Shown here in pieces: positions 21,501 to 36,500 of a stretch of 64,000 nt of DNA (the stretch's first letter is position 1; every line of letters begins with the position of its first letter). Below the pieces are notes generated by a model, which did no database searches, was not told the DNA's origin, and worked only from the letters and a program-made list of their open reading frames with translations. Source of the DNA: Limanda limanda (taxonomy: Eukaryota; Chordata; Actinopteri; Pleuronectiformes; Pleuronectidae); NCBI RefSeq assembly GCF_963576545.1, contig NC_083639.1, positions 18,605,118-18,669,117 on the forward strand. Reading direction: 5' to 3'. The translations under genes and the position numbers were made by a program.

Positions 21501-24500
21501 TATTTGCTAGAGACAGTGTTTACAGGGTGCAGTGGTCTGACCTGATGAGAACATGTTTCTGTTGTTGTGGCTGTAGGGTGCAGGCATGGTCTGATAGCCC
21601 AGGCTCTGCTGGGAGCCTCTGTCGAAGTCGTAGTACGGAGCTTGTTTGTGTACGGCGCTGCGATGGTACCAGCCTTTCAAGTGCTCAGCCACCAAGGCTT
21701 TTTGGATGTTCTTGGTGACATGCTCGTTGCTGTGGGCCACCTGGCGGTTTCTTGGTGGCCTGAGCGTAGCATATGGGTGCTGTGTCATGCCGTCTATCTC
21801 GTCGTTACCATAGTGACTGTGCACGTCGTGGTAATCTGTCGGGGCGGGATGGTAGGACGGGTTGACATTATAGTGTCCCTCCATGTCGTTATACATGTAG
21901 TGTCCGTTGGAGTAAGGCTCTGGGTCTGCGTAGCTGGGGTAACCTGTGACATAATAAGCTGTTGTGGTGGGCCGGGCCCGAGGCTGGTAGGCGTAGCAGC
22001 GGGTATCTGGCTGAGCCAGGTTGGGCATGCTGCCTGTGTTGGCGTACAGGTCTTTTTTGTGGCGACCGCGGGTCCTGCGTTTGTGGGTGTGGTTACCAGG
22101 AACACTGTACTCCACACTGGACTGGCTTGTGTAGGAAGAGCCGTCATCGAGGACCTCTGTGCTGTTGCTCCGTCGGGCTGGGTTGAAGGTGTACGTTGGC
22201 ACAGGAGGTTCAGGTTCTGTCTGGAACTGAGACTGTGACTCCAGACTCCCGCTACGCTGGCGGAAATGTTGTGGAGCATCCTCTGTCCTACAAGAGTAAA
22301 ACATTATTCGTACATGATGTACAGCAAAGGACACAAGAGCTGCTGCTGAAAGAAAATATAAAGCAACAAACAGTCCATCTCTAGGGCCTCACCTTAGCTG
22401 GGTGCTGCTGTAGGCGTTGCGGGTGAGCAGAGGGGTGGGGGGCATGCTGCGGGCGTCACGTTGCTGTCTGGAAGCCGGTTTAAAAGGGCTGCTGTGGCTT
22501 GATAAGGCATCACGGTGACTGTAATGGAGCGGTTCCTGGACTTGTCCATAAATTAATCTGGAACAGAAATATCAACAGTGTTTTCAGGGCATTCGCCTTT
22601 TTTTATTAAGGTAAACACCTCTACCCTTGCTCACCAAACTGAAGAAGAAGAAAAAAAACACCTCCTTTCACCTGAAAGGCTGTAATTTCAGAGTCCACTG
22701 ATCTATCTTTTCATGCAATAGAAAGCATTGTGTCCATTCAAAATGAGCCAACATCCCTATAGCAACACATTGCTTCTATCATTTTGTAAACAGTGGGGAA
22801 ATGGCTGCCATCTAAACTAAGTTTCCAGAGCCACTTTCTTGTTTCTTTTCCTCTCAACTTGGACTTGTTGACTGCTCCTTCACAGGCAGTGACATGTTCT
22901 TCTACATCTATTTTTAAAGCAAGTGCATTTGGGCTGATAAGAGGGAGATTGCCGGAGAGGCAGAAGAAAGAGGGAGGAGGTTACTGGCAGGAATGTAGCC
23001 CTGGATCTGCTCTACAGGTCTGAACTCGGTCCTTGCTCAGTCACACACACACACACACACACACTGGAAAATCATAAACATAAATACACTCCATTCGTGT
23101 CAGTGCTAGCTGTGTACCTGCTGTCTGAGTGCTGCTCAGATACACGTCTCTCCTGGTTGTAATGGAGGTCCAGGGTTTCTGCGTGGTGCGGTCGTGGAGA
23201 ATACTGCACTGATCTGGACCGCTGCCTCTGGGAAGTAAACTCATCATCTGGGAGATAAAAGCAATAACATGATTATAACTCATCTATCATGGAGGATTGA
23301 GGGGAGGGTGTAAATACACGCACACTGAGCATTATTACGCTTGGACACTTACCATCATCCAGAGTAAGGCTGTCAGATAGAGAACTGAGGTCTGAAGGGT
23401 TGACATCATCTGATAACAGAGGAGAGAAATGGTCTTTCACAAATGCTTCTCCTCAGAGACAGTGTGTTAATGGATTTGTAGTCGTTTGTGATGTCTGAGT
23501 GTGAATCATTTCTATGAACAGATTCTACATGTGAACGTGCAGAATCGTTAGGCGAAGGACAAGATTTTCGGGCCAGAAGCCTTGTGGTTTCCGTTTCCTA
23601 GTTTGAGCAATCATGTTTGATAAAGGTGTGGGAATACCTGCTAAGATCAGTGAAGCTCTCTGGGTGGGCTGCTTTCCTTTCTTGATCCTGTAGGCGTTGA
23701 TCTCCCTCTCAATATCCTCCAGCTTCCTCCTCGCGTCCAGGAAGTTATTTCTCCTCTTCTTCTTTACTGTCTTGCCGAGGTCGCCCTCGTTGGCTAACTT
23801 GATGGCTGCTTCTACAATCTTCTGCTGTAGCGCAAACATGCTCTCCAGATTCCTCAAATGTGGGTCCTGTAGTCACACATACATATATCAGAAGCTGTCA
23901 GCAGTCTTCCGAACAAAGAAACATACTTTAAACATCTCTGTGTTCAAAAACACCATTTATTAGAAACAGATAAAACATTCATTGTCAATGTGCTCACATA
24001 TTCTCGTTCATATCCAGTTTTCGCATTGACTTGCAGATGTAAGCCAGCCATGTCTCACAACAACAGTTTAATTCAAAGCATGCTATGTAACTCTCGAAGC
24101 ACATGTTCAACTTTTACTCCTCATTTAAAAAAGTCCAATGATCTGAACGATCTCCAGGTAATCAAACTCTCTTTATGCCAAATAACAGGAAATGTAGTAA
24201 TACATCACAACCATAGCTTTACTAACCGCATCATAGGGGAAAAGGTTATCCAGCTTGAAGGTCGTACCAACACGGCGACGGATTTGGGGAGCCTTCTCAC
24301 CCGTGGCCAGGGGATACTCTGGAGGTAATCTGCCTGTAAGCTCCTACAAATAAGAACAACCACCCGTCAGTTGAGTTAAAAAACTTCACATCTTCAAAAA
24401 AACTGACTGAGAGAGACACTCACTGCTTCTCTCATGCAGATCTTTTTCAGTTCCTCAAGTTTCTTTGTCAGCTTGTCCCGAAGGTCTTTTTCTTTCTTCT

Positions 24501-27500
24501 TTAAATCTGCAATCTTCTCTTTCTTCTGCTCCTCACTGATTTCTGAATCAGCAGAACCTGGAATAAGCACACATCTGATTAGTTTAAAAAACGACTACAG
24601 TCATAAATCATGGTTCTCATCAGTCTGATGTGGTACAGAAGCCATTAGCTGATTAACTCTCTGCTTACCGGCTGAGATGAGGCTCCCACTGCTGGCCATG
24701 ATGAGCTGATCTTTGATCTCGATGCTGGAAAGTTTAGTGATCCGCGGGGCGCTGATCTCTGTGAGGTCGACAGCGATGTCTCCTGAACTCCTGGTTGTGG
24801 TCATATTCGACTTTAGGGTACAAAATAAAAGGACAATTAGGAGAAAGAAACAAGAAAGAGAGGTGTAGGAAGGTTTGGGAGTAATTCATTCTAATAATAG
24901 CGCACTGCGATAGTAGTGGCTCCATTTGCATACTCTGTACTCAGAGCTCACTGCTCTCTCATCAATCAGTGTGGGCTCTATTCCTCGATGAACACTGACA
25001 CGCCATCTGCCTTTGAGCAAGACAGGGGATGAATAACCTCATCTGACTGCAGACACACACACTTATCCATCTCCACCACGAAATGCACATCACAGCCCAC
25101 TAATACTTTGTAATAGCTCTGATGCTCAGCAAATATGCACCATAAACAAAAACCCATTAAGCACTGGATGTCTGTAAACACACTGTGCCTTCTCCTATTC
25201 TCAATGGCACAGTCATAAAACACACATATCCCTTCACAGCTATAACACTTTAGCACTTTTACCATCAAGCCGCAGACAAAGCAAAAACAGCCATATTCAA
25301 AGGTACTACTCATACTGTATCATTTTGCATATACTAATAAACACCCTCAGAGCAGTAATGAGCATTTTAATGTGTTACTTTGAGTAGGTTACAGTAGTTT
25401 TATTTCAATTAAATGAGAGCCTTACAGCACAACCTAAGCTGACTAGCATCATGGGACACATTGCTATTAAACCTGTCATCTCCCTTTGTCAAACTATTTA
25501 CACAAGTCATAAACATGGGACACGGATCAGGCAGTGCATCACACGATGAACAGTCAATGGTGCACTAGTCTTGGCACGTTACAATATCTTCTTTCAGTCA
25601 ATGTTCAAACTATATACACTCTGTGGGTTTTGATAATGTTGAGCTTTATCTCATACTGGAGTTATTTTCCAAAATCAAGTCAGAGAGTTTAATAAACAGT
25701 TTAAACACCACAAAAATCAGCAGCATGTGTCAGCCAGTCATTTACTCTTCCAGTGTGGGCTTTTTTCCACACACTGACTCTGATCTGTATGTGGGTCACC
25801 AGACACAAGACAAGCTCTCTCTACAAAAGTCAAGGATCAGTGTAAGACAAGTATTGGCCAGTTTGATTGTGTTGGTGGGAAATGTGAACAACGTGACACA
25901 AGAAAACCGAGACTTACTTTGCTTTGCTTTCTATCCAGGTAGAACTGGTGCTGACTGATGGCCATCACCCAGATGGTTTTAATCAGAGAGTGGCTGGCAT
26001 ACCATGTGTGAATAACCAGACCAGTCTGTCCAAAAGTTCGCTTGGTCACTGTTCTTCTATGGAAGATAATAAACAGACATTAAGTACTTCTACTGATGCA
26101 GAAGGAAAATCTTTTCAGCTACATAACAAAAAACATTGACGGTAGAAAAACATGGTTTTCATTAATATAAAATATCTTAGTAAGCAGATACTGGGAAAGA
26201 GAAAATCTTTATACAATTAAACTTGCAAGGCTTTGTGTAGTAAATTGACTGAAGAGGAGACAAGCAGTGACATCACATTTTGAAACAGACTGTAGGATTT
26301 AATGACAGCTCTGAAGGCTGAGAGTAGCACATTAACGCTGTGAGAGGAGCAGAGGTCTACAACAACCATAGAATAATAAAGTGGCCCTTGACCAGTAGGA
26401 AGCAGTCATTTAACAGGCAGGCTACAGCCATTAACATGGTGTCCTCAATGCACCAAGGGCTACAGATGCCCTTCACTATTTGTGAGCTGTAGGTTAAGTA
26501 CAAGAGTGGTGAGAAAGCAGCAGCTAAAATGGGAACACATAAAAAACTGATATGAAAAATAAGGATGTTTGCTTTCTCTGACCTGTGCGGGTCGTTCACT
26601 TCCACTGCAAATTTCTTCTCCCGGAAATACAAATTCTCCAACTGCTTCCACTGAAACAACTGTAGAGAGAATGAGACAGAGAAGGGGGAGGGATGGGTAT
26701 TGAGAAATTACACCCCTAAGTACACAAGCCAACACTGCACTTGAAATGTTGATTTACACTACATGGACAGAGGGATGATTTCATAAACAAAAGGCTGTAC
26801 AAATACACATTTGTATAAGTTTGGTAAGAAAAGCTACAATGTTCCCCACAGAACACAACGGCCCGGCAAGTATTAAAACAACTGGCCTTGTTTCTTCCAA
26901 AGCACCCTGCCTTTAAGCAAAGTTTTTGACTGGTTGACTTGCAACATTAGCAGAAGGAGCATATAACAGCTGAAGCCATGAATGGGGCTCAGAGGGCCAG
27001 CCAGTCAGGTGTAAGTCCAGGCTAACACAGGAGCAATTATAATGCTGCTGCAACTGCAGGGAGTAAAATCGTGCCAGGCATCGGGCCAGCTTCTCATTTC
27101 ATTCTACCGTGGAGGGAAACAGAGGCAGAACTTCTCTGTGTCAGAAAGGAACATCTGCTCCACGGATAGCACGCTCATTAAACAGATCTGGAGCCACTTG
27201 CCTGAGTACAACTCCTCCCTGCTCTGATTTAAGAAAATACTAGATGCTGCAGAACATAAAAAAACATATATTTTTTGCATTAGCTGATGCTTTGTGGAAG
27301 ATATCCAAAAAAACGGACATTACTCCAATTCCACAAGGACAAACATACTTTGCACTAAGCAAACCAACTATAGAACATTTCATATCTTCCTTTACAGCAG
27401 TGACTCACACATTGACTGCTTGTATCTTGATCTTAGAAGGCAGATACAGAACCACGCCAGACAGATCATTTACAGGAGGACATAAGGAAAATGAAACATA

Positions 27501-30500
27501 AAACCCTATTGAAAAGAACAGGTAATAGGTGGAAGCTATACAAGGTCTTACCGTGAAGGTTTTTTTTGCTCTTATCAAATCCCTGGTAGGATTCTCTTGG
27601 GTTTGAATTAAATCCTTTGACGGAGTTTCCCACAGGGCTGCAGCCTGCTCGAACAATACTCTCTCTTGTCTGTTCTCAGGAAGCCAGATAGGTGTTGCAA
27701 GAGTTTCAGCTGAGCTGCCCACGCCCCTTTAACCAGCCCCTCCCTCCCCTGACATCACTGACACCTCACACCGCCTTCAAGGCTCTAACCTGCTCTGCAC
27801 CACTCTCCCTCTCTCCCTCTCTCCCTCCCACACACACACACAAAGCTCACATCCTTTTTAGCCAGACCAGATCTGCAGGTTGTTTACAACTATTTGCACT
27901 TTGCTTTTGTCCCTCACAGATAAGCCATCAAACCTATACAGACTTTGAATACTTCACTTGAATCCTGGAAGTTCTCTGCGTTTCATGCTATAAATACCAC
28001 ACAAAGCACTGTTGTGTAGCTGAATTCACTATGACCACCCCCGCCCCCTCGGGCAAACATGATAGGAGTCTGTCACTATGGTCTAATCATTCATAGCAAG
28101 AGCCTCTAACCAGGTAGAAAGCATGTACTATATGGTCTAATAAAAGCTAACAAGCATGATAAACCAGAGGAAATCTGATTTTGCATGGATGAAAATGCTC
28201 TTCTCTACCATACTGCTATTGTTCCTGATCATACTACTGTAGCCCATTAAAACAAATGAACAGGTTTCTAGTATAAAAATAAAGTTTTTGGTGGTGGGCA
28301 TGGCGGAGATCTCCACCTACCGTTCTTGCCAATATTGCACTCATTATCAATCACACAGTCTGTCTGGCAGTGAAACAAAGAGCACGGTATTTAATGAACA
28401 ATAGGAACCAGCCAACCGGACGCATCCAAAATCTCATCCCATTGTGGAGGGAACCCCACACCAATCCACCCAGTCGCTATCACTTAGCACCATTTACATT
28501 GTAACAAAAGATAACAAGAGCAGAGGCAATAAACACTTTCAGTGGATCATGCCTGCTGTTAGAGAAACTCCACACCTGAGTGCCAGCAAGCAGATGAAAC
28601 TAAGACATGGAGACAAAATATGTCAGGGATGTGACACACCTTAAACTCAACAATCACGAGACTGCAAAATAATTTTGCACGTTAGCACGTTGACATACTC
28701 TGCATTCACTGCCCCAACAATACAAATAAGAGGAAGAGAAAACTAAATTTGTATTTCCTTAAACCTAAACCAGCTTAACAGAGCAAATATGATTTGAGTG
28801 AATACACAGAATGTCTGTATCTTCAGTATTTACATCTTGTCTTGTGTTTACCAAATGTCTCATTACAAGCAAGTGGTAGTTTTCCAGAAATGCCTGTGGT
28901 TTTCAGATGGGATCAGGGTGTTCAGATCCAGCTCACACCGACAACTCAATGTACCCTACAGCCATGAGTCCACAGGAACAAACATGGAGGGAAAATGTGT
29001 CAAAGGCTCTGAGTCACACATCGTGCAGAAAAATATCTGCCCCTCCCTTTACGTAACATATCACATACCGGCACTGGCTGATTGGCAACACTGTACGTTT
29101 CCACAACATGATACATGGCTTAAAGTTGTAAAGACATGATAACACGAAAACAGCTGAAGGAACTGCATCCTATTTTGATGTATGATAGAGTCAGTTAAAT
29201 TAAAAGACAAGTCACCGGGGGGAGGATGTGTTCAGTTTTCATTTAAACTTACTTTTAGCTTTGTTTTATTTTCACAGAGAAACTTTACAATCCCTTCATG
29301 TCTTACATCATGTTGTTATTAACCCAAGGCAGACACTGTCACCCACAATCAACTGAACATTTATTTTGGTTCTGTTGGCACATCATATATGAAGACCAGC
29401 ATGTGGTCTGAAAGAGTGTCCTGTTACCTGCTGGGAGAGAGCCCCAGTGACACAGACACAGAACAGTTTCCCAGTTTAATTCAATGAATTAAGTGTTGAC
29501 TTGCCATCTGCTTCAGTCCCATTGTTTGACCTGGAAACCCAGCTTTCTAATAGTTAGTAATGAGCAAATCTTCTCCTCTAAATACAACCATTCTTTTAGC
29601 ATCGCTCTCCCTAGTCTCCTCTGGATCTGTGAAATACATATTGTCCCTTTTATGTTGAGATCACATCCATACACTGTGTCTATACATAAAACTAATGATA
29701 GGTCAATTACATGACCACAAATGGCACTTCTCTCAAACACAGCTGAGCTTTTAGTTTTCAGGATATTCAATGAGTGATGAAACTGGCATGCATACAGAGA
29801 AGATAATAATATATAATAAAAATAATAATAATAACAAGAATTTGAGCATATTAAATCCCTCAAAAAGCCAATTCATTTGCCTGAATAATAATAATAATAA
29901 TCCTTACAATTTCAATAGGGCCTCACCTGTCAGTGCTCGGGCCCTAAATATTGATAATATGACACTATACTCTAACGTTAAACATATCTTTTGAACACTT
30001 GTTTTCACCTCCATATTATTTGTATATTTCTATATTACTTTCATCTGTATATTATGTACCAATTATAGTATCCCGTAAATGTACACCCTGAACTGTGGAA
30101 TAAAATCATATTGTATACTATTGTGAACTTACACTTATTTATATATGTACAGCATTGTACACACATATAGTTATACTATATATAGTATTCTGTATCTGTG
30201 AAATACATTATATATACATCATTGACTTTTCATTGATTCATTACCTTGAAGTTTACTGTATCCATAACTACTACTTACCTAATCCGTACCCTCACACTAA
30301 CCTAAACCTTACCTAACCTAACTCCAAGCATGTCTTTACCTTAATTTTTTATGGATTAGGTCTAAGCGATTTGCTTAATGTCTCCACAAGAAAGACAAGC
30401 TCCATAACGTGACTGTGTATAAAGATTTAGGACTCCAAGATGAATATCTAGACCACACACACACAGCGGTATGCTGAGAGGGGTTGCAGAGGGAAGGGAG

Positions 30501-33500
30501 GGATGGGCTGGATTGAAAGCAGGGACTGTGAACCAAGAAAGGAAACACTATCAATATTTACCAGATACAGAAAACTCCCTCCAAGGCAAAGGGAAAGTAT
30601 CCACACACTTCCAACTATCAGCAAGAGTGACAAAAAAGGTCATTGAGAAAGGCAAAGTTTTTTCCCAGAGCAGGTTCCCATGTGACAGTCCCCCCTTGTG
30701 TGGAGGAGTTGGGGAAGGCAGAGTCTAGTTTTATTGAACCCCAACACCTTCATAGCTTTCTCCCAACTCCGAACACGCACCCACCCACCCAGCTGGCAGA
30801 GTGCCAAACCAAGTCCCTGAGGCCCACAGCTTCCCACAGAGCACCATAATTACACCTTCCACTACGAGGGGCCGGGCAGAGACCCACTGTGGCTGTGCCT
30901 GTTAATGCCGCTGTATTCACTATAACAGCACACCCTGCTATGTCAACAGGTTCCTGCATTACAACCCCAGCTATGACGAGTTCAATGAAAGAGGTTGAGG
31001 AGAAATCCACACTTGGGTCACCACTAAATAACACTGTTCCAACAAAAGAGACGGTAATCACAAGTGCAATCGCAGGAAAAATTGGCTCAGGCGCATTACA
31101 TCTTTTTATACAGTGAAACATGTTACAATGTCAGATGTATATCAAACATGGCCAAAGTTTCATGTAATAAGTATGTAGAAGTATTGCCTGAGACGAAAGG
31201 TCAGATTTCCGACTGCATGAACATCATGTGGAAACTACTTTTTCTACTTACTTTTATGTGTTATACACTTTTTTCTGAGCCTCAACTCTGCATTTCTGTC
31301 TATCTTCTTCTTTCCTTTAAGGGTTTTAAACACACTCACTTGTAACTCTCTCTGACATTTCTGTGTTTTTTCACCTCCAGTTAAAAGGGTTTTCTTTTTG
31401 GAGGTTTTTCTTCACCCTAGTCAAGGGTTAAAGACATCTTGTATAGATTGTTCGGCCCATGGCAAACTCTGATTTGTGAATATGTTTACTTTGAGCAAGT
31501 ATTTATTTGTCCATTTTTCCCCCAAATGTGTTAGCCGTGTTGTTCATAATACCTAACATTCATATCCATTGTTGTTGATATTGGTTTGTTACTGTATTTG
31601 ATGTGAAACATTCAGCCTTGACTGCACACAGCACATGCTGTACTGAAACTCCAAAGTATTTTCCCATCTGTGACCCTCTTTCTCCTGACCAGCATGGGAA
31701 ACATGGTCCTATTTACACCTATTTACTGTTTGGGTGGATCATTAACCAGCTAACAAAAAGCACAGGGCTGAGCAGTGCTTAAGTTATGTATTTCAATAGA
31801 GCTTAACACAGAGGTGTAAACTCATCAGAGGTGAAAAAGGAGACAGAGATGTTATCAGTGAGTCTGACATTTGTTTTTTTCAGATATAATTAGGCTACTG
31901 TGATAAGTAATTAACTTAACTCCATGATAAGAACCACAGGTCAGTTTAAGCCACATTTCTACACTCTTGTCTCATGAATTAGTTTCATGTTCCAATACAA
32001 ATACAAATGTGATTTCAGTAGAAACTTAGTTTTCATCACTGATTGATAAGATATACATCCACAAAAAAATAAAAAAACAGGTATTTTAACTTGCTTGAGT
32101 TTGTAAGAAAACCAATTATAATTATATAAGGCCCGCACACACACGCTAGTCCCAAAGGGCTTTACACGTACATTATATCAAACCCTGTATCCTTAGATAT
32201 TGGACAAGGATGTAGAAAAACTAAGATAAGAAATAAGAAATATGAGTCAACCAGTATACTTGCTTTGAAATAATAACATTGCAAATCAAAACTAAATAAG
32301 TTATTGAAAAAAGGGCTGCTGTAAAAAGATGTCAGTCTACCTTTCTTGGTTTCAGCTTATCCTGCAAATCGTACTGGCCAATGCCTTTGTAGCTGACTCC
32401 CAGCCACCACGGTAGTCCTTGCTTATCCTGCATGAAAACATGAACACACACACACACACAGCAGCACTCATTAGAGCAGTAAGAGGTAGCTTTATTGGTG
32501 GGAGTCAAAAAAAAAATATATATATACAACAATAAACAGAGGCCTGTTACTGAGGCAATTACCCCATTAGGTTCGCAGCAAAGAAGAGATCAGATACATT
32601 TAAGGCCTTAAAATCTCTGAGCCTGACTGAGTCATTTTATCATCACTGTTTGATCTTCTCAGACACCTTGATTTAATAGGGTTTGGTCGAGAAAGTTAGC
32701 AAATTAAAACTGGAGGAATCACTTAAATAATGCTAAGCTTAACATTTGCAGTAATGATTGAGTGCACTCCTTATCCCACCCAGGCAGACTCAGTACAGGT
32801 CTGTGTAGTTCTACAGTAACGTACATGTGTGGCTTCTTTAGCTACAAGACATATTTTAAACAGGAAATTGTCTCATGAAAAATCCTCAAGCAAAGCGTTT
32901 AAAATTAAAAGAATAAAGGTGATATTGAGAAATCATTAAATGCAGAAAAAGAGATGAAGACAAGATATTGAAAGAATAATCAGAGCACCACAGTTACCTT
33001 CACTGGGTAATAATGGACTCCGTATGTCGGCAATGACTCCACCAGGGCAAGATACCTTTAGAGGAAGAGGAACAGTTTAACAGAAATGCAGCCACTTTCA
33101 CTTCATCACTGTCAACTGCTGGCTCTTGTAAAACAGACAGAGTGGGGTTTAAGCTACAGTGAATGAGAAGCCACAGTCATTTGCAGTGGCAAGTTGATCG
33201 ATTTGTTTCAGGGCCGTGACAGAGCGAGAGGGAGAGTCCATTGATCAGTTCAAGGACACAAATCATCCCAGTGTAAATGACCCAGGGATGCACTGAAATA
33301 CAGTGCCGGGAAATATACACTGGAGGATTGTGATCCTCCCCATGCTGGCCGGCTGCCTAAACTAAGAGCACCTCCTGTAATTAATGACACATTCTGGCAA
33401 GGTGACAGCAGCCACCTCTTATAACAACAGCCGCCACTGAGCAGGCACACGAGGTTAAAGAGGAAGCCTGGTGTAGTGCACTGTGGAATCAGAGGCAGTA

Positions 33501-36500
33501 ATGTCTAATGGAGGGTACAGTTTGAAAACTAATTTTAAAAAACATAAAAATAGTGTATTCATATTTCACTACTTACTGCACAACTGCTTGTCCTCTGGTC
33601 AGTTCCTTCAATTTCTTGTAATGTTCAATCACTTTGTCTTCACTGCAAATAAACAAATAAAACTTTAAATGAATAATCCATCAAGTGTTACACATTCCAG
33701 CCAAAGAGGGATTGTTGTGAGAGGGCTCTTTCTTTGACACACATTGTGTCTGCTCATGCAGAAAATGCAGTCTGGCCTACTGGCCTGTTGATGGCTCTCA
33801 TCCTCCTCTCCTGCAGATGCATCCCATTTACTTGCCACTGTAATCATCACTTTTAATTGCATAGCCCGGCAGCAAACTCACAACAGGCAGAAAGAGCCAG
33901 AGAGAGAGCCAGAGAGAGAGAGAGAGAGAGAAACATGGTGGCACACATGTGCTCACACATGCACTGTAAGACTGTAATTTTACTTTGGATATTAAACACA
34001 ATGCATATGCAGCAACCTCAGACAACTATCAAAGCAGAGGAGGAGGGGCAGGAAGAGGAGCAAAAACAGCAGTGTGGAGGGAAGAAACAGAAAGACACCA
34101 ATCCTTCACACAGTCAGTGTCTGTCAGCACCTCCTTGTCCACTCTCAGGGCTAATGGGCAAACTTAATTAACAAAACCCAGGCATTAATTAGTCACCTCA
34201 TTAGAGGCAAAACACGTCTGCCAAGAACCAGGAAGGACTGCTTGCACCATACTGCCCAGAACTGCTCTTCTGGGGTACAAACCACTTTGTACAACCAGGA
34301 AATCTGGCAGCAAAATTGTAAGTGTATTAATAGAAAAGGGTGTTTCTTCTCCCCAACCACCCACAACATCAGATATCTTACCAGAAATTGAGAGATGGGT
34401 GCTCCCTTAAAACTCTTGTTGGTAGAACTGGGAGCTGCTTCAGGTCTGATCTGGCAGTATCAGCACTAAAAAAGAAATCATACACAGGATTACAAGCAGC
34501 AAATACAAGCATTCACAATAACAGTCCTTCTATGTGGCATTTTGATCTCAGAACAGATTTAGCTTGCTATTACTCTTTACACAAAGGGGCTGTACTGTAT
34601 GTGTGAACGCCAGTTTCCCATTAATTAAGACTGTGGCAGCTCGTAATAGTCCTATTTGTCCCACAACGTCTCCATAACGATTTAATACAATTTTTACACT
34701 TTTCCTAACATGAAAAAGTGTTGGTCTTAGTGTTTTTTGCTGTTGCTTCATTGTAGAGTTGTGTGTGACCCTCTTTCTGTCTCTCTCTCACAAACACATT
34801 GACACATCTGTCAGAGTTTAACCTTCCACGTTGGTGGGATTTCCATGAATCCATAAACGTTTTTATCCTCCTCGGCAGGCATGCATCAGTCAGCATAAAA
34901 ATCGGTAGTTTCCACTTTGGCTGTGCGTGTCACAGCGATGGGCAGGCTGGTCACAGAGGAACAACTATCTGTACCTTTCTTGTATGTGTGAATTACTGTA
35001 TGCATGTTCACAGTTATCAACCCTCATCAACCTGAACCTTCCCTAGCTACCACCACAACACAATCTCATTCTGTGGTTGACAGAAAGAAAAGAAGTTGGA
35101 CCGGTAATGAAACAGATATTTCCCCTGCATGCTCCCTAGCAAAATTCAGTGTAACATAACATCATTTCGCTTCCGCATCCTAGAGTAACCTTATGTTTTT
35201 TTTCAAAGAGTGTGGGTTTTTCAGTTTATGACAAGGACTTTTTCATTTTATGTTCAGATTTCACTCAAAACCCTTCACTCGCACTAATGCTTAGATTTGC
35301 TTAGGAGACCTTATATAGCAATAGAAAATTAAATACTACTGTGTGTTTAAAATGAATGTTCCATACCAGCATGTGGGCCATAAGGAGAGTAAGGTAAATG
35401 TTTACACAAGAATCTCAATCCAAGGTTGAAAAGTATGTAGAGAACAGTTCACCATGTTTTTAGTACTTTCACAGTGTGGTTTGAATTCAGTCACGGCAGC
35501 AATAACTTATATTTGGAAACCTTTAGAGAAGGTGCAGTGTCAGGATATTATTTCCATCTCTCTTATCTATAAAGAGTATTGCTGCTTGCCAAGACTAAAC
35601 TCAAGCTTCACATATGTCTTGCCAGAATTAATTTATAAAAGCCGGGACAGGGCCTTTAACTTAAAGAAAGTCTCTTGAAGGACATGGAAAAAATCTATTC
35701 AATAATATGAAATCCATTTCATACAGCACATATCAGTTATCTGATGTTCTGCAGATAAACTACAGTATACTGATTCATCTTCACAGCACAGCCAGTGATC
35801 GAACCATGACAGATGCAGCAGGTACTGTTCTATTACACATAGTCTTCAGGTGTCACAATAAACACAGCAACTGACCATGTTGTTATCTGTACAGACAAAC
35901 TGTGGTGTTTGTCACTGTCGAGGTCTATGACAGTGACCTACGAGTCTCTCCAGCATCATGTAGGAGGGAGCACAGGGTCTTCAGTTTCTACTGGACAAAA
36001 AGAGCTCTGGCTTGCTGGGCCAGTCCACTAGAGATCTGAACAAAAGCCATTCACAAGCACTTGGCAGCCTCTGTCCTTGTTGAAAAGTACTGTACGAGCC
36101 CCACAGCTGTTAGAAATCACTGAGACACAACTCAGATGTGCCGGTCAGACCCTATGTAGTATTAAAGCAATTACAACATCTGCAATTAGTGTAACAGGTC
36201 TTTGTCAGTATCCTCTACATAAGAAAATAAGTATGTAAGCCAATTTTAGGTCAAAAGCCATTTGACCTTATGTTGCCTTTCACTCAATTTAACTCTAATG
36301 GCATTTCGCTGCCACTAACATGGTAGTACAAAAGCATAATGATCCAGTTACTTGAAACCGCTTACTAAACAAAAACAAAGGTGAGCCACTGCCGCCTCAA
36401 GGGCAGAGGCACTTGAATCACTCTCCCCCGTTGCTACCTCTCCTAGCTTGACTGGGTTTTGCTGCCATGGCACCTCGCTGTGTGTTTGATGGCATACATT

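Noticed and set aside
21567..22238. Plus-strand open frame of 223 codons
   Set aside because: It is the antisense shadow of frmd4b coding exon 21 on the minus strand.
27405..27722. Minus-strand 105-codon open frame as an independent gene
   Set aside because: It begins with GTG rather than ATG and has no homology I recognise. Kept only as a weak alternative first-exon idea.
30750..31121. Overlapping plus and minus open frames with hydrophobic or Thr-rich products
   Set aside because: No family was recognised, no good initiation and splice context ties them to a gene, and they lie inside frmd4b intron 11. Possibly a degraded repeat.
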